This document shows, one piece after another, positions 36,011-47,418 of a stretch of 64,000 nucleotides of DNA; the stretch's first letter is position 1, and every line of letters begins with the position of its first letter. Below the pieces are notes generated by a model, which was given only the letters and a program-made list of their open reading frames with translations, was not told the origin of the DNA and did no database searches. The stretch lies in contig NZ_CABFPH010000015.1 of assembly GCF_902141845.1 (NCBI RefSeq), positions 1-64,000 on the forward strand, in the 5' to 3' direction. The DNA is from Methylobacterium symbioticum (GTDB taxonomy: Bacteria; Pseudomonadota; Alphaproteobacteria; Rhizobiales; Beijerinckiaceae). The position numbers and the translations under genes were made by a program.

Positions 36011-36042
36011 CCTCGCCGAACCTTGGGGGCGCTTCGGCGGAT
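36011..36042 (+). repeat. Dispersed GCCGAA...TTCGGC hairpin element, copy 3
   Basis: GCCGAA at 36015 pairs with TTCGGC at 36033, flanked by CTCGCCGAACC and CTTCGGCGGAT as in copies 1 and 2, but with a different loop. It lies 18 nt upstream of the heparinase-family start. Confidence 0.5.
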
Positions 36043-36059
36043 AGGCTTGAGGAGAGTCC

Positions 36060-37814
36060 GTGGCTGGGGGCCTGATGGCGTGGGGGCCTGATCGCTGGCG
36101 CTTCTACCGGCTCGTCGGGCGCGAGGTCGCGCGGGTGGCGCGCGCCGCGAGCGCGCGGCTGACCGCGCCGCCGGACGTGCTGGCGCGGGTCAAGGTCACG
36201 GGCCTCGTCATCGCGCCGCACGACCTGCGCACCGCCGACGCCACCTTCGCCGACGACATGTATGCCGGGCTGTTCGTCTTCGCCGGGCGCTCGCTCGCGG
36301 CCAGCGGCGGCTCGCCCTTCGACTACGCGCCGCCCTCGCCGGAATGGGCCGAGGTGCTCTACGGCTTCGGCTGGTTGCGCCACCTGCGCGCCGCCGACAC
36401 GGCTCTGGCCCGCGCCAATGCCCGCGCCTTCGTCGCCGACTTCATGGCCGGCCGCGGCGACCCCGTCCTCGCCCGCCGCACGCCGGTGGCGGCGCGGCGG
36501 CTGATCTCCTTCCTGTGCCAGTCGCCCCTGGTGCTGGAGGGGGCCGACCACGCCTTCTACCAGGCCTTCCTCAAGGCGGTCGCCCGCGGGGCGCAGCAGC
36601 TCGAGCGGGACCTGCGTCGCGGCGTGCCGCCGCAATGGCGCCTCCTGGCCGCCGTGGCGCTCTGCTATGCCGGGCTCTGCTGCGAGGGCATCCAGCCGAT
36701 CCTGCGGCGGGCGACCCGCATCCTGTCGCGCGAGCTCGACCGGCAGATCCTGGCCGATGGCGGCCACCGCTCCCGCGATCCGCATTTCGCGATGGAGCTG
36801 CTCCTCGACCTGCTGCCGCTGCGCCAGAGCTATCTCAGCCGCAACGTCGAGCCGCCGGCCGCCCTGATCGGCGCCATCGACCGGATGCTGCCGCTGCTGC
36901 GGCTGCTGCGCCACGCCGACGCCTCGCTCAGCCATTTCAACGGCATGGGCGCCACCGCCGCCGACCAGCTCGCCACGCTCCTCGTCTATGACGGGGCGCT
37001 CGCCCGGCCGCTCATGCACGCGCCGAACTCGGGCTACGAGCGCCTGGAGGCCGGCCGCGTGGTGGTGGTGGCCGATGTCGGCCCGAGCCCGCCGCTGCCC
37101 TACTCGCTGAATGCCGGGGCGGGCTGCCTCTCCTTCGAGATGTCGAGCGGGCCGCTGCGCATCGTCGTCAATTGCGGCCTGCCCGCGAGCGGGCCGGATC
37201 TGCGCCGGATCGCCCGCTCCACCGCCGCCCATTCCACCGCCACCATCGCCGAGGCCTCCTCCTGCCGGTTCCTGGGTCCCGGCGGCTGGTGGGCCGAGGA
37301 TGTCGCCGCCGACTGGCTGATCCGCCGCCTCGGGCCCGCCGTGCTGCGCGGCCCCCGCACGGTGAACAGCCAGCGCACCGAGACGGAGGAGGCCCTCGTC
37401 CTGGCCGGCCGGCACGACGGCTACGGGCCGGATTTCGGCATCGTGCACGAGCGCCGCTGGACGCTTCAGGCGGACGGAGCCCGGCTCGACGGCCTCGACA
37501 ACTTCCTGCGCAGCCCCGGCCGCGAGGGCACGCGCCTGCGCCCACAGGAGGTCGCCGTGCGCTTCCACCTCCACCCGGCCATCGCGGTGCGCGCCGTCCC
37601 CGAGGGGCTGGAACTCGCCAGTCCCCTCGGCGAGGTCTGGCTCTTCGCCGCCGAGGGCGCCAGCACCACGATCGAGGAGAGCGTCTACTTCGCCGGTCTC
37701 ACCGGCGCGCGCCGCACAGACCAGATCGCCCTGCATCTGCGCGTCGCCGCGGACACCGCGGTGACGTGGTCCTTCACCCGGCTCGCCGCCGCGCCCGGGC
37801 GCCCGGCCGCCTAG
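36060..37814 (+). CDS. Heparinase II/III family protein
   Basis: 584 residues from GTG 36060, which stands six nt after GAGGAG; ATG 36075 is an alternative. An alpha/alpha-toroid N-terminal half (about 60-290; [44 protein letters not shown]) is followed by the C-terminal heparinase beta-sandwich (about 310-570; [44 protein letters not shown]). Relatives cleave or bind acidic polysaccharides, but the alphaproteobacterial group beside purH has no proven substrate. No signal peptide is seen. Followed 88 nt later by purH on the same strand, a gene order common in Rhizobiales. Confidence 0.88.
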   Translation: MAGGLMAWGPDRWRFYRLVGREVARVARAASARLTAPPDVLARVKVTGLVIAPHDLRTADATFADDMYAGLFVFAGRSLAASGGSPFDYAPPSPEWAEVLYGFGWLRHLRAADTALARANARAFVADFMAGRGDPVLARRTPVAARRLISFLCQSPLVLEGADHAFYQAFLKAVARGAQQLERDLRRGVPPQWRLLAAVALCYAGLCCEGIQPILRRATRILSRELDRQILADGGHRSRDPHFAMELLLDLLPLRQSYLSRNVEPPAALIGAIDRMLPLLRLLRHADASLSHFNGMGATAADQLATLLVYDGALARPLMHAPNSGYERLEAGRVVVVADVGPSPPLPYSLNAGAGCLSFEMSSGPLRIVVNCGLPASGPDLRRIARSTAAHSTATIAEASSCRFLGPGGWWAEDVAADWLIRRLGPAVLRGPRTVNSQRTETEEALVLAGRHDGYGPDFGIVHERRWTLQADGARLDGLDNFLRSPGREGTRLRPQEVAVRFHLHPAIAVRAVPEGLELASPLGEVWLFAAEGASTTIEESVYFAGLTGARRTDQIALHLRVAADTAVTWSFTRLAAAPGRPAA

Positions 37815-37880
37815 GTCCGAGCCCTCGCTGGCCGGGCGGACCCGTTCCGTGCTACCGGCCCCGAAAAGCCACCTCTCTCA

Positions 37881-37904
37881 AGACGATCCCATAGACGATC
37901 CCAT
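37881..37904 (+). repeat. 12-bp tandem duplication abutting the purH start
   Basis: Two exact copies of AGACGATCCCAT; the last two bases of the second copy are the first two of the purH ATG. No Shine-Dalgarno sequence is visible in between. Confidence 0.75.
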
Positions 37905-39507
37905 GGCGCACGATCAGGTCCGCGTCTCTCGCGCACTTCTCTCCGTCTCCGACAAGACGGGCCTCGTCGACTTCGCCCGGGCGCTCGCCGCCCGCGGCAT
38001 CGACCTCGTCTCGACCGGGGGCACCCACAAGGCGCTCAAGGAGGCGGGCCTGCCGGTCACCGAGGTCGCCGACCTGACCGGCTTCCCCGAGATGATGGAC
38101 GGGCGGGTGAAGACCCTGCACCCGGCCGTGCATGGCGGCCTGCTCGCCGTGCGCGACAACCCCGAGCACCAGGCCGCGCTCGCCGCCCACGGCATCGGGG
38201 CGATCGACCTCCTCGTGGTCAATCTCTACCCGTTCGAGGCGACGATCGGCGCGGGCCGCGCCTACGACGACTGCATCGAGAACATCGATGTCGGCGGCCC
38301 GGCCATGATCCGCGCGGCGGCCAAGAATCACCGCGATGTCGCCGTCGTCACCGACGTGTCCGACTACGCGACCGTGCTCGACGCTTTGGAGGCCGGCAAC
38401 GGCGCCCTGACCACGGCTTTGCGCCGGAGCCTCGCCCAGAAGGCCTATGCCCGCACCGCGGCCTACGACGCGGCCATCGCCAACTGGCTCGCCGGGCAGC
38501 TCGATGCGGAGGAGGCCGCCCCGGCCCCGTTCCGGGCCTTCGGCGGCAGCCTCGGCCAGCCCCTGCGCTACGGCGAGAACCCCCACCAGACGGCCGCCTT
38601 CTACCGCGCGCCCGGCTTGGTCCGCCGCGGCGTCGCCACCGCGCGCCAGCTCCAGGGCAAGGAGCTGTCCTTCAACAATTTCAACGACACCGACGCCGCC
38701 TACGAGTGCGTGGCCGAGTTCGATCCCGCCCGCGCCGCGGCGGTGGCGATCATCAAGCACGCCAATCCCTGCGGCGTGGCGGAAGGCGCCTCGCTGCGCG
38801 AGGCCTACGAGCGCGCGCTCGCCTGCGATCCGACCTCGGCCTTCGGCGGCATCGTGGCGCTGAACCGCACCCTCGACGCCGAGGCCGCCGCCCGGATCGT
38901 CGAGATCTTCACCGAGGTTATCATTGCGCCCGACGCCACGGAGGAGGCGGTCGCGATCGTCGCCGCCAAGAAGAACCTGCGCCTGCTGCTGGCCGGCGGC
39001 CTGCCCGACCCGCGCGCGGCCGGCGAGACCGTGCGCACCCTCTCGGGCGGCCTCCTCGTACAGGGCCGCGACAGCGCCGTCGTCGACGACATGGCCCTCA
39101 AGGTGGTGACGCAGCGCCAGCCGACCGACTCCGAGTTCGCCGACATGCGCTTCGCCTACCGTGTGGCCAAGCACGTGAAGTCGAACGCCATCGTCTACGC
39201 CAAGGACGGCGCCACGGTCGGCATTGGCGCCGGGCAGATGTCGCGGGTCGATTCCTCGCGCATCGCCGCCTGGAAGGCTGCCGAGAACGCCCAGCGCCTC
39301 GGCCTGCCCGAGACGCTGGCCAAGGGCGCGGCGGTGGCCTCCGACGCCTTCTTCCCCTTCGCCGACGGCCTGCTCGCAGCGGCCGAGGCCGGCGCCACCG
39401 CCGTGATCCAGCCCGGCGGCTCGATGCGCGACGCCGAGGTGATCGCCGCGGCGGACGCCGCCGGGCTCGCCATGGTGTTCACGGGCGTACGCCACTTCCG
39501 GCACTGA
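37903..39507 (+). CDS. purH: Bifunctional AICAR transformylase / IMP cyclohydrolase
   Basis: 534 residues from ATG 37903. Performs the last two steps of IMP synthesis. The IMP cyclohydrolase (MGS-like) domain is at about 1-150: [49 protein letters not shown]. The AICAR transformylase domain is at about 195-534: [39 protein letters not shown] with the catalytic Lys-His, and [20 protein letters not shown]. Length is typical. It is the second gene after the heparinase-family gene, and a strong terminator follows. Confidence 0.96.
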   Translation: MAHDQVRVSRALLSVSDKTGLVDFARALAARGIDLVSTGGTHKALKEAGLPVTEVADLTGFPEMMDGRVKTLHPAVHGGLLAVRDNPEHQAALAAHGIGAIDLLVVNLYPFEATIGAGRAYDDCIENIDVGGPAMIRAAAKNHRDVAVVTDVSDYATVLDALEAGNGALTTALRRSLAQKAYARTAAYDAAIANWLAGQLDAEEAAPAPFRAFGGSLGQPLRYGENPHQTAAFYRAPGLVRRGVATARQLQGKELSFNNFNDTDAAYECVAEFDPARAAAVAIIKHANPCGVAEGASLREAYERALACDPTSAFGGIVALNRTLDAEAAARIVEIFTEVIIAPDATEEAVAIVAAKKNLRLLLAGGLPDPRAAGETVRTLSGGLLVQGRDSAVVDDMALKVVTQRQPTDSEFADMRFAYRVAKHVKSNAIVYAKDGATVGIGAGQMSRVDSSRIAAWKAAENAQRLGLPETLAKGAAVASDAFFPFADGLLAAAEAGATAVIQPGGSMRDAEVIAAADAAGLAMVFTGVRHFRH

Positions 39508-39588
39508 GGGCGGCTCCGGAGCCTCGGCTCGACACCGGTCTTCGCGCCTTCGGAGCGCGCTCTCGCTTCGTGTAGAGCACACAGGTAA

Positions 39589-39626
39589 AGGGGCGGCCCC
39601 GGCGGGGCCGCCCCTCTTCGTTCTTT
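39589..39626. terminator. Bidirectional terminator
   Basis: 12-bp stem (AGGGGCGGCCCC with its complement) and 3-nt loop, followed on plus by CTTCGTTCTTT. It serves purH on plus and probably the convergent MHS transporter gene on minus. Confidence 0.75.
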
Positions 39627-39666
39627 GACATCGTGAGCCCGGCGCGCGGGCGCCGGGCGGCGTCGA

Positions 39667-41403
39667 TCAGGCCAGGATGTCCCGGTCCTTGGTCTCGGGG
39701 ATGAAGATCAGGCCCACCACGAAGGTGAAGAGCGCGATCACGATCGGGTACCAGAGGCCGTAATAGATGTCGCCGGTCTGGGCCACCATGGCGAACGAGG
39801 TCGCGGGCAGCAATCCGCCGAACCAGCCATTGCCGATATGGTAGGGCAGCGACATCGAGGTGTAGCGGATCCGCGTCGGGAACAGCTCCACCAGCGCCGC
39901 CGCGATCGGGCCGTAGACCATCGTCACATAGACGACGAGGATCGTCAGGATACCGATCACCGCGAGCTTCTGACCCGTGAAGATGTCGATCGGGTTCGCG
40001 GCCTTGATCACCGTCGGGTTCCCCGAGGCCGGGGGATAGCCGGCCTCGGTCAGCGCGGCCGGCACCGCCTTGGCGAAGGCCGGGTCGGCCACCGCGAAGT
40101 CCTTGCCGTTGATGCTCACCACGGTCGGTGTGCCCTTGGGCTGCGGATCGGTGCGGTAGGCGACGGCGGAGCGGGCGAGCAGCGCCTTGGCGACGTCGCA
40201 CTCCTTGGTGAACTTGGCCGTGCCGACCGGGTTGAACTGGAACGAGCAATCGTCCGGGTTCGTCTTCACCACCACCGGCACGCTCGCCTGGGCTGCGTGC
40301 AGCGCCGGGTTGGCGTTGGCAGTCAGCATGTTGAACAGCGGGAAGTAGGTGAGCGCCGCGATCAGGCAGCCGCCGAGGATGATCGGCTTGCGGCCGATCC
40401 GGTCCGAGAGGCTGCCGAAGATCAGGAAGCCCGCCGTGCCGAGGATCAGCGACCAAGCGATCATGACGTTCGCGGTGAACTGGTCGACCTTCAGGATGCT
40501 CTGCAGGAAGAACAGTGCGTAGAACTGGCCGGTGTACCAGACCACCGCTTGGCCGGCGGTGAGACCGAGCAGGGCCAGCAGCGCCCACTTGGCGTTCTTC
40601 CACTGGCCGAAGGCCTCGGAGAGGGGTGCCTTGGAGTGGGTGCCTTCCTCCTTCATCTTCTTGAAGGCCGGGCTTTCCTGCATCTGCAGCCGGATCCACA
40701 CCGAGATCGCGAGCAGCGCCACCGAGACGAGGAAGGGGATGCGCCAGCCCCAGACCTGGAAGGCCGTGAGCGTGGTCGTGGTCCCGTCCGGGTTGGTGAC
40801 CGTGGTGCCCGGATAGGCGCTGTTCACGTAGCCCTGCGTCGACAGGATGATGATCAGCGAGAGCAGCAATCCCAGCGTCGCCGTCGTCTGAATGAAGGCC
40901 GTGTAGAAGCCGCGGCGGCCGGCCGGGGCGTGCTCGGCCACGTAGACGGCCGCGCCGCCGTACTCGCCGCCCAGCGCGAGGCCCTGGAGCATGCGCAGGA
41001 CCAGCAGCGTCACCGGGGCGACCCAGCCGATGCCGTAGGCGTTGAGCGTGGTGTAGGAGGGCAGCAGGCCGACCGCGAAGGTCGAGATGCCCATGATCAG
41101 AATGGTGACGAGGAAGGTGTATTTGCGGCCGACCATGTCGCCGAGCCGGCCGAAGACCAGGGCGCCGAAGGGGCGCACCAGGAAGCCCGCCGCGAAGGCA
41201 AGCAGGGCGAAAATGTTGCGCGTCGCCTCAGGATAGGCCGAGAAGAACTGCGCGCCGATGATCGCCGCGAGCGACCCGTAGAGGTAGAAATCGTACCACT
41301 CGAAGACGGTGCCCAGTGAAGAGGCCAGGATGACCTTCTTCTCGCCGGCGGTCATCGGCCTGACCGCCTCTCCGGACCGCGGTACTGCGGTTGCCACAGC
41401 CAT
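39667..41403 (-). CDS. MHS-family MFS transporter with periplasmic insertion
   Basis: 578 residues from ATG 41403 (GGAGG upstream). Twelve membrane helices with MHS signatures: [54 protein letters not shown], and [14 protein letters not shown] in the second half. A soluble insertion of about 115 residues (about 370-485, with two Cys in [11 protein letters not shown]...KECDVA that may form a disulfide) sits between two late helices. Family members import organic acids, osmolytes or shikimate with protons. Its position next to the acetate genes suggests a carboxylate, by inference only. Confidence 0.85.
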   Translation of the reverse strand: MAVATAVPRSGEAVRPMTAGEKKVILASSLGTVFEWYDFYLYGSLAAIIGAQFFSAYPEATRNIFALLAFAAGFLVRPFGALVFGRLGDMVGRKYTFLVTILIMGISTFAVGLLPSYTTLNAYGIGWVAPVTLLVLRMLQGLALGGEYGGAAVYVAEHAPAGRRGFYTAFIQTTATLGLLLSLIIILSTQGYVNSAYPGTTVTNPDGTTTTLTAFQVWGWRIPFLVSVALLAISVWIRLQMQESPAFKKMKEEGTHSKAPLSEAFGQWKNAKWALLALLGLTAGQAVVWYTGQFYALFFLQSILKVDQFTANVMIAWSLILGTAGFLIFGSLSDRIGRKPIILGGCLIAALTYFPLFNMLTANANPALHAAQASVPVVVKTNPDDCSFQFNPVGTAKFTKECDVAKALLARSAVAYRTDPQPKGTPTVVSINGKDFAVADPAFAKAVPAALTEAGYPPASGNPTVIKAANPIDIFTGQKLAVIGILTILVVYVTMVYGPIAAALVELFPTRIRYTSMSLPYHIGNGWFGGLLPATSFAMVAQTGDIYYGLWYPIVIALFTFVVGLIFIPETKDRDILA

Positions 41404-41592
41404 TTCTCTCGATCCTCCAATTTGTTCTTGAGGGCCCGATTTTGCGGGTCCCATATCGCGGCGCCGTGCGGGCGCAGGCACGCACGAGATCGTTACCGCA
41501 TGCCCCAATGTGGCCCAATAGGTAAAACGCCGCGATTTACAGAGATTTGGCCTCTGTCACGGGATCGAAGTTCTGCTGCCGAGAGCCGGGCA

Positions 41593-41628
41593 TAAAAAGG
41601 GGGCGCGGGCTCGTCGGAGCCCGCGCCC
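41593..41628 (-). terminator. Rho-independent terminator of actP
   Basis: 12-bp stem GGGCGCGGGCTC with its complement and a GTCG-type loop. On minus it is followed by CCTTTTTA. It starts about 25 nt past the actP stop. Confidence 0.85.
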
Positions 41629-41653
41629 TCCGGAGATCCGTGCCGGTGATGCG

Positions 41654-43333
41654 TCAGTGCGCGTGCGCGGCGGACGCGCCGATGCCGGTCTCGGAGCGCA
41701 CGTACTGCGCCTCGAACGCGGCGCGTTCGCGCGCTGCCCGCCGTGAGCGGTCGAGGAGCGAGACGATCCAGATCGTCGCGAAGGCGAGCGGCATCGAGAA
41801 CAGGGCAGGGTTATCGTACGGAAAGATCGGCGCTGCGTTGCCCAGCGTCGTCACCCATACGGCCTTCGACAGGACCACCATCACGACCGCCGCCACGAGG
41901 CCGACGAGGCCGCCCGAGAGCGCCCCCCAGGTGGTGGTTCCGCGCCACAGGATCGACATGGCCAGCACGGGGAAGTTGCAGGACGCCGCCACGGAGAAGG
42001 CGAGGCCCACCATGAAGGCGACGTTCTGGTTCTCGAAGATGTAGCCGAGCGCAATCGCCACGATGCCGATCACCACAGCAGAAAGCTTCGAGAGGCGGAC
42101 TTCCGCGGCCTCGGTGGTGCGCCCGCGGGCGATCACCTGAGCATAGAGATCGTGGCTGACCGCCGAGGCGCCTGCGAGCGTCAGGCCCGCCACCACCGCG
42201 AGGATGGTGGCGAAGGCCACCGCCGAGATGAAGCCGAGGAAGTACGGCCCGGCGACCGCGTTGGCGAGGTTCACGGCGACCATGTTGGTGCCGCCGACCA
42301 TGTCCTTCAGCTTGTCGAACGTACCGCCCGCCCCAAGCTTGAAGTAGTCAGGGTCAGACATCAGCAGGGCGATGCCGCCGAAGCCGATGATGAAGGTCAG
42401 GATGTAGAAGTATCCGATCAGACCGGTGGCGTAGAACACGGATTTGCGCGCAGCCTGGGCGTCTGACACGGTGAAGAAGCGCATCAGGATGTGCGGCAGG
42501 CCCGCCGTGCCGAACATCAATCCGACGCCAAGCGAGATCGCCTCGACCGGATTCGAGACGAGGCCGCCCGGTGCCATGATGGCGTCGCCCTTCGGGTGCA
42601 CTTCGACGGCCTTGGCGAACAGCGTCTCGGGATTGAAGCCGTAGCGGTAGAGCACGGCGCCTGCCATGAAGGTGGCGCCACCGAGCAGCAGGCAGGCCTT
42701 GATCACCTGCACCCAGGTCGTCGCCTTCATGCCACCGAAGGCGACGTAGACGATCATCAGGATGCCGACGAGCACCACGGCGTAGAGATAGGGCAGACCG
42801 AACAGGAGCTGGATCAGCTTGCCCGCACCGACCATCTGGGCGATCAGGTAGAAGGCCACCACCACCAGCGTGCCGGTCGCCGAGATGATGCGGATCGCGG
42901 TCTGGTCAAGCCGAAAGCTCGCCACGTCCGCGAAGGTGAACTTGCCGAGGTTCCGCAGACGCTCGGCGATCAGGAACAGCACGATCGGCCAGCCGACGAG
43001 GAATCCCGTCGAGTAGATGAGACCATCGAAGCCCGAGGTGTAGACGAGCCCTGAGATGCCGAGGAAGGATGCCGCCGACATGTAGTCGCCAGCGATCGCC
43101 AGGGAGTTGGTGCCGGCCGAGATCCCTCCGCCCGCGGCGTAGAAGTCGGCCGCCGACTTCGAACCCATGGCCGCCTTGTAGGTGATGCCGAGGGTAAACA
43201 GCACGAAGAATAGGAACATGCCGATGGCGGGCCAGTTCGTGGCCTGCTGCTGCACGGCGCCGAGATCGGGGCCGGCGGCGAGCGCCGGGCCGGCCGCGAG
43301 AAGGACGGCGAGAACGAGGAACCGGCGGATCAT
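41654..43333 (-). CDS. actP: Cation/acetate symporter
   Basis: 559 residues. Sodium:solute symporter family permease; signal-like N terminus ([17 protein letters not shown]) and 13 membrane helices. Typical segments include [75 protein letters not shown] and [15 protein letters not shown]. Imports acetate and probably glycolate or other short carboxylates. Its start overlaps the stop of the DUF485 gene by 4 nt, and acs lies upstream on the same strand: the acs-yjcH-actP arrangement known from Escherichia coli and other proteobacteria. Confidence 0.95.
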   Translation of the reverse strand: MIRRFLVLAVLLAAGPALAAGPDLGAVQQQATNWPAIGMFLFFVLFTLGITYKAAMGSKSAADFYAAGGGISAGTNSLAIAGDYMSAASFLGISGLVYTSGFDGLIYSTGFLVGWPIVLFLIAERLRNLGKFTFADVASFRLDQTAIRIISATGTLVVVAFYLIAQMVGAGKLIQLLFGLPYLYAVVLVGILMIVYVAFGGMKATTWVQVIKACLLLGGATFMAGAVLYRYGFNPETLFAKAVEVHPKGDAIMAPGGLVSNPVEAISLGVGLMFGTAGLPHILMRFFTVSDAQAARKSVFYATGLIGYFYILTFIIGFGGIALLMSDPDYFKLGAGGTFDKLKDMVGGTNMVAVNLANAVAGPYFLGFISAVAFATILAVVAGLTLAGASAVSHDLYAQVIARGRTTEAAEVRLSKLSAVVIGIVAIALGYIFENQNVAFMVGLAFSVAASCNFPVLAMSILWRGTTTWGALSGGLVGLVAAVVMVVLSKAVWVTTLGNAAPIFPYDNPALFSMPLAFATIWIVSLLDRSRRAARERAAFEAQYVRSETGIGASAAHAH

Positions 43334-43707
43334 TGGCCAAGGCTCCGCTTCAAATCCGCGCTCAGCGCGTCGTAGCGGGTGTTGGCGCGGCCGACATAGA
43401 TGCCGGTGAGAATGAAGGCGAACAGGATCACGCCGACGCCGAGAACGAGGCCGAGCGAACTGGTGCTGCCCACCTTCACGGCGAGCAGCGCCTTGTCGAA
43501 GGCGATGAGGCCGATGAAGCCGAAATAGACCACCAGCATCAGCCCGGTGAGGATCCAGCCGAAACGGGTGCGCTCGGCGACGAGTTGCCGGAACTGGGGA
43601 CTGTGGGCGATGCGGCCGATGGCCGACCCGGTATCGGCGCGAGCGGGACGCGGAGCAGCGGGCGCAGGCTGCGTCCCAGCGGCACCGACTGTTGTACCTC
43701 TACTCAT
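43330..43707 (-). CDS. yjcH: DUF485 membrane protein
   Basis: 125 residues from ATG 43707, with GGAGG eight nt upstream. After an Ala/Pro-rich N terminus, the DUF485 domain starts [20 protein letters not shown], then two membrane helices (about 45-70 and 80-105) and the conserved end [16 protein letters not shown]. Always found with actP; it is thought to assist the symporter, but no activity is proven. Translationally coupled to actP by a 4-nt overlap. Confidence 0.92.
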   Translation of the reverse strand: MSRGTTVGAAGTQPAPAAPRPARADTGSAIGRIAHSPQFRQLVAERTRFGWILTGLMLVVYFGFIGLIAFDKALLAVKVGSTSSLGLVLGVGVILFAFILTGIYVGRANTRYDALSADLKRSLGQ

Positions 43708-43927
43708 GGGGCGTTCCTCCATGAGGACGCGCGACGCCGCGGCCCTCCGGTCGATGACGTGGATCGTTCTTCTTGTTTGATAGTTCGGCGCGGGCACCGC
43801 ACCGGCACCCGTCTGCCCACTCCTGCGAGACGGGGAGCAACCGATCCGGACCGACCCGGCTCCGCAGACTTCGCGACGCTGTTCTGCCGCGGCTCACGCT
43901 AAAGCGACAATCACGTCAGCGCGAGAA

Positions 43928-43945
43928 TTACAGAATCGTTACAGA
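43928..43945. promoter_or_regulatory. Helically phased direct repeat TTACAGA
   Basis: Two copies of TTACAGA, 11 bp apart, about 220 nt upstream of yjcH. One-turn spacing of direct repeats is typical of activator sites. No regulator can be named. Confidence 0.4.
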
Positions 43946-44003
43946 CTCACTCCAACGGAGGTTTTCTATTCATCTCGAAAAATCTCAAAACAAAAGCGTA
44001 GTT

Positions 44004-44030
44004 CCGGCTCCGGATCATGTCCGGAGCCGG
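44004..44030 (-). terminator. Terminator after acs
   Basis: 11-bp perfect stem CCGGCTCCGGA/TCCGGAGCCGG with a 5-nt loop, followed on minus by a T-rich stretch (CTTTTGTTTTG) after eight nt. It lies 49 nt past the acs stop. Confidence 0.75.
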
Positions 44031-44078
44031 GCTCGTTAACACAAGACTTTTCGGTTCATGGGGGCTGGCGGTGATCGC

Positions 44079-46028
44079 TCAGCTTGCCCGGTTCTGGCGG
44101 TGCTCGATCAGGTCGTCGACGACGGCTGGGTCGGCCAAGGTCGAGGTGTCGCCGAGCGAGGAGAAGTCATCCTCGGCGATCTTGCGCAGGATGCGGCGCA
44201 TGATCTTGCCGGATCGAGTCTTGGGCAGGCCCGGAGCAAACTGGATCAGGTCCGGCGAGGCGATCGGGCCGATGTCCTTGCGGACCCAGCCAACCAGCTC
44301 CTTACGCAACGCGTCATCGCCCTCCTCGCCCTCGTTGAGGGTGACGTAAGCGTAGATACCCTGGCCCTTGAGGTTGTGCGGGTAGCCCACAACGGCGGCC
44401 TCCGCGACCTTCGGATGGGCAACGAGGGACGACTCGACCTCGGCCGTGCCCATGCGGTGGCCGGAGACGTTGATCACGTCGTCGACGCGGCCGGTGATCC
44501 AGTAATAGCCGTCCGCGTCGCGGCGGGCGCCATCACCGGTGAAGTAGAGGTTCTTGTAGGTCGAGAAGTAGGTCTGCTCGAAGCGCTCGTGGTCGCCGTA
44601 GACCGTGCGCATCTGACCGGGCCAGGAATCCTTGATGCAGAGATTGCCCTCGCAGGGGCCGTCCAGTTCCTTGCCCTCGGCATCGACCATCACCGGCTGC
44701 ACGCCGAAGAAGGGGCGCGTGGCCGAGCCCGGCTTCAGCGCGGTCGCGCCGGGCAGCGGGGTGATCAGGATGCCGCCGGTCTCGGTCTGCCACCACGTGT
44801 CGACGATGGCGCAACGCGAGTCGCCGACGACGCGGTAGTACCATTCCCAGGCTTCCGGATTGATCGGCTCGCCGACCGAGCCGAGCACGCGCAGCGAGGC
44901 GCGCGAGGTCTTCTTCACCGGGCCTTCGCCACCACCCATCAGCGAGCGGATCGCGGTCGGGGCGGTGTAGAAGATGTTGACCTTGTGCTTGTCCACGACG
45001 TCCCAGAAACGCGAATTGGACGGATAGGTCGGGATGCCCTCGAACATCAGCGTCGTCGCGCCGTTGGCGAGCGGCCCGTAGACGATGTAGCTGTGGCCCG
45101 TGACCCAGCCGACATCCGCCGTGCACCAGTAGACCTCGCCCTCCCGGTAATCGAAGACGTATTCGTGGGTCATCGAGGCGTAGACGAGGTAGCCACCCGT
45201 CGTGTGGACGACGCCTTTGGGCTGGCCGGTCGAGCCCGAGGTGTAGAGGATGAAGAGCGGGTGCTCGGCCTCCACAGCCTCGGCAGGGCACTCGTCGGTC
45301 ACCTGCGCGGCCGCCTCGTCGTAATAGACGTCCCGGCCGGGCTCCATCGTCACTTGGCCGCCTGTGCGGCGCACCACGACGACATGGTCGACGGCGTCCT
45401 TGCCAAGCCGGCCGATGGCGGCGTCCACGTTCGCCTTGAGCGGCACCTTGCGGCCGCCGCGCAGGCCTTCGTCGGCCGTGATCACCAGCTTTGCGCCGCA
45501 GCCCTCGATGCGCTGGGCGAGGGAGTCGGGCGAGAAGCCGCCGAAGACGATGGCGTGGATCGCGCCGAGCCGGGCGCAGGCCAGCATGGCGTAGGCCGCC
45601 TCCGGGATCATCGGCAGGTAGAGGATGACCCGGTCGCCTTTGCCCACGCCGCGGTTGCGCAGGACATTCGCCATACGGCAGACCTGGGCGTGCAGCTCCT
45701 TGTAGCTGATATGCTTTGACTCGTTCGGATCGTCGCCCTCCCAGATGATCGCGGTCTGGTCGCCGCGGCGCTCGAGATGACGGTCGATGCAGTTGTAGGC
45801 AACGTTGGTCTTGCCGTCCTCGTACCACTTGATCGAGACGTTGCCCGGGGCGAAGCTGGTATTCTTGACCTTAGAGAACGGCGTCGTCCAGTCGATGCGC
45901 TTGCCGTGCTCGGCCCAGAAAGCATCCGGATCGGAGACGGATGCCTTATACATCTCTTGGTACTTGGCGTCGTCAACGTGAGCGCCCTGGCGCCACGCGT
46001 CCTGCACTGCGACGACCTTCTCGTCCAT
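44079..46028 (-). CDS. acs: Acetyl-CoA synthetase
   Basis: 649 residues, the usual Acs length. Makes acetyl-CoA from acetate, ATP and CoA through acetyl-AMP. The ANL-family core is evident: phosphate loop [15 protein letters not shown]5 motif [11 protein letters not shown]8 hinge [20 protein letters not shown], and the C-terminal [14 protein letters not shown] with the catalytic Lys that is the usual target of lysine acetylation. N terminus [14 protein letters not shown] is typical of Acs. A terminator separates it from yjcH-actP downstream on the same strand. Confidence 0.97.
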   Translation of the reverse strand: MDEKVVAVQDAWRQGAHVDDAKYQEMYKASVSDPDAFWAEHGKRIDWTTPFSKVKNTSFAPGNVSIKWYEDGKTNVAYNCIDRHLERRGDQTAIIWEGDDPNESKHISYKELHAQVCRMANVLRNRGVGKGDRVILYLPMIPEAAYAMLACARLGAIHAIVFGGFSPDSLAQRIEGCGAKLVITADEGLRGGRKVPLKANVDAAIGRLGKDAVDHVVVVRRTGGQVTMEPGRDVYYDEAAAQVTDECPAEAVEAEHPLFILYTSGSTGQPKGVVHTTGGYLVYASMTHEYVFDYREGEVYWCTADVGWVTGHSYIVYGPLANGATTLMFEGIPTYPSNSRFWDVVDKHKVNIFYTAPTAIRSLMGGGEGPVKKTSRASLRVLGSVGEPINPEAWEWYYRVVGDSRCAIVDTWWQTETGGILITPLPGATALKPGSATRPFFGVQPVMVDAEGKELDGPCEGNLCIKDSWPGQMRTVYGDHERFEQTYFSTYKNLYFTGDGARRDADGYYWITGRVDDVINVSGHRMGTAEVESSLVAHPKVAEAAVVGYPHNLKGQGIYAYVTLNEGEEGDDALRKELVGWVRKDIGPIASPDLIQFAPGLPKTRSGKIMRRILRKIAEDDFSSLGDTSTLADPAVVDDLIEHRQNRAS

Positions 46029-46245
46029 AACGCTTCATCCCTGACTGCGCCCGATCGTCGGCACGGTCCATCCGCGCATGCGACGGGCTTTTCCCAGTGT
46101 CATGCCTTGCTGGCGCACGGGCCGCAAGCGGCCGTTCGGCCACCATTTAGATTGAGCGCAATACAAACCGAGTTAAGTGTCGCAGTTCATACGGCTCAGT
46201 CGATCCAGCATTGGACCAAGGTCGGAGGGCTACCCATGACTTTGA

Positions 46246-47274
46246 TCAATCGCGCGCCGCTCCGAAGCGCTCCCGCCACGCCGGCGGCAGGCCTTCGATG
46301 GAATCGGCGCCCACCGGTTCCGTTCCCGGAAGGCTCGTCGCGGCATGGACGCCGACCGCGACGGCACGGGCAAGCACCTGTGCCGCCACATCGCCGAGGC
46401 GGGCGAGGTCGACCACCGGGTCGCTGAGCGGGACGGCTCCGGTCGCCACCGCAAAGACCACGTCGCCGTCGAGGGGCGTATGCACCGGCTGGATCGATCG
46501 GACGAGACCGCCCTGTGCGGCAACCGCAAGGCGCTTCGCCTGGGCTTTCGTGAGACAGGCATCGGTCGCGACCACCGCGAGGGTGGTCGCCGCTCCCGGC
46601 AGGCGGCGAGCCGGAAAGGCGAGGGCATCCTCCGGCATGCGGGCGGGCCAGCCGAGGCCGCCGAACTCCGCCTCGCACTCAAACGGGGCCGCCCAGAAAT
46701 GAGGCCCGTCGCCGACCGTGACCCGGCCGAAGGCGTTCACGGCGGCGATCGCGCCGACCGTGAAGCCGGTCTCGGAAACCGCCGCCGATGCCGAGCCGAT
46801 GCCGCCTTTGAGGTTACCGGCCCTTGCGCCCGTGCCGGCGCCGACAGAGCCAAGCGCGAAGTCGCGGGAGGCTGCCTGCGCAGCCGCGTAGCCAAGGTCG
46901 CGGTAGGGGGGAAAGCGGCCCCATGCCTTGTCGCCGCCGTTGAGCAGGTCGAACAGGATCGCGCCCGGCACGATCGGCACGCGCATGCTGCCGACGGGAA
47001 AGCCCCGCTCGTTCTCCGCGAGCCATGCGACGAGGCCCGCGGCCGCGTCGAGCCCGTAGGCTGATCCGCCCGAGAGGAAGAGGGCGTCGATCCCCGTCAC
47101 CGTGCGCTCAGGATCGAGCAGGTCGGTCTCGCGGGTACCGGGTCCACCGCCGCGCACATCGACCGCGGCAACGCAGGGGCGCTCGAAAAGCAACGCCGTC
47201 ACGCCGCTCGCGACGCGCAGGTCGGTCGCATGGCCGACGAGAATCCCAGGAATATCGGTGATGCGACTCGCCAT
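46246..47274 (-). CDS. P1 family peptidase (DmpA/NylC-type N-terminal-nucleophile hydrolase)
   Basis: 342 residues. The family is made as a precursor that cleaves itself to expose a Ser or Thr nucleophile. Here the position aligned with that residue is Thr230 in AATTLAVVATDACLTKAQ. N-terminal part ITDIPGILVGHATD, the conserved FLSGGSAYGLDAAAGL, PIVPGAILFDLLNGG, and SVGAGTGARAGNLKGGIGSAS are all typical. Relatives cleave beta-peptides, D-aminoacyl esters or nylon oligomers, so the natural substrate is uncertain. Stands alone upstream of acs. Confidence 0.88.
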   Translation of the reverse strand: MASRITDIPGILVGHATDLRVASGVTALLFERPCVAAVDVRGGGPGTRETDLLDPERTVTGIDALFLSGGSAYGLDAAAGLVAWLAENERGFPVGSMRVPIVPGAILFDLLNGGDKAWGRFPPYRDLGYAAAQAASRDFALGSVGAGTGARAGNLKGGIGSASAAVSETGFTVGAIAAVNAFGRVTVGDGPHFWAAPFECEAEFGGLGWPARMPEDALAFPARRLPGAATTLAVVATDACLTKAQAKRLAVAAQGGLVRSIQPVHTPLDGDVVFAVATGAVPLSDPVVDLARLGDVAAQVLARAVAVGVHAATSLPGTEPVGADSIEGLPPAWRERFGAARD

Positions 47275-47418
47275 GGGGCCACCATGCCATGGAACGTGCG
47301 GGATTCGAACGCTCGATCAAGGACGTCGGACGCCAGGTCGTTGTCGGATGCGGGCTGGCCTGCGAGGCTGCCGGCGCCGGAACGAGAGCGCCCGGACCGG
47401 CCGGGCAGGGGGTCTGCA

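Larger units (their letters stand above)
43708..44078. other. Intergenic region between acs and yjcH
   Basis: 371 nt without a gene. It holds the acs terminator at 44004-44030, a strongly AT-rich middle, and two phased TTACAGA repeats. The yjcH-actP pair therefore probably has its own promoter. Confidence 0.6.

Noticed and set aside
47284-47330. tRNA 3'-end-like sequence GGGATTCGAACG
   Set aside because: Only a T-loop-like fragment; no acceptor, D or anticodon arms can be drawn. It could be a chance match or an old attachment remnant.
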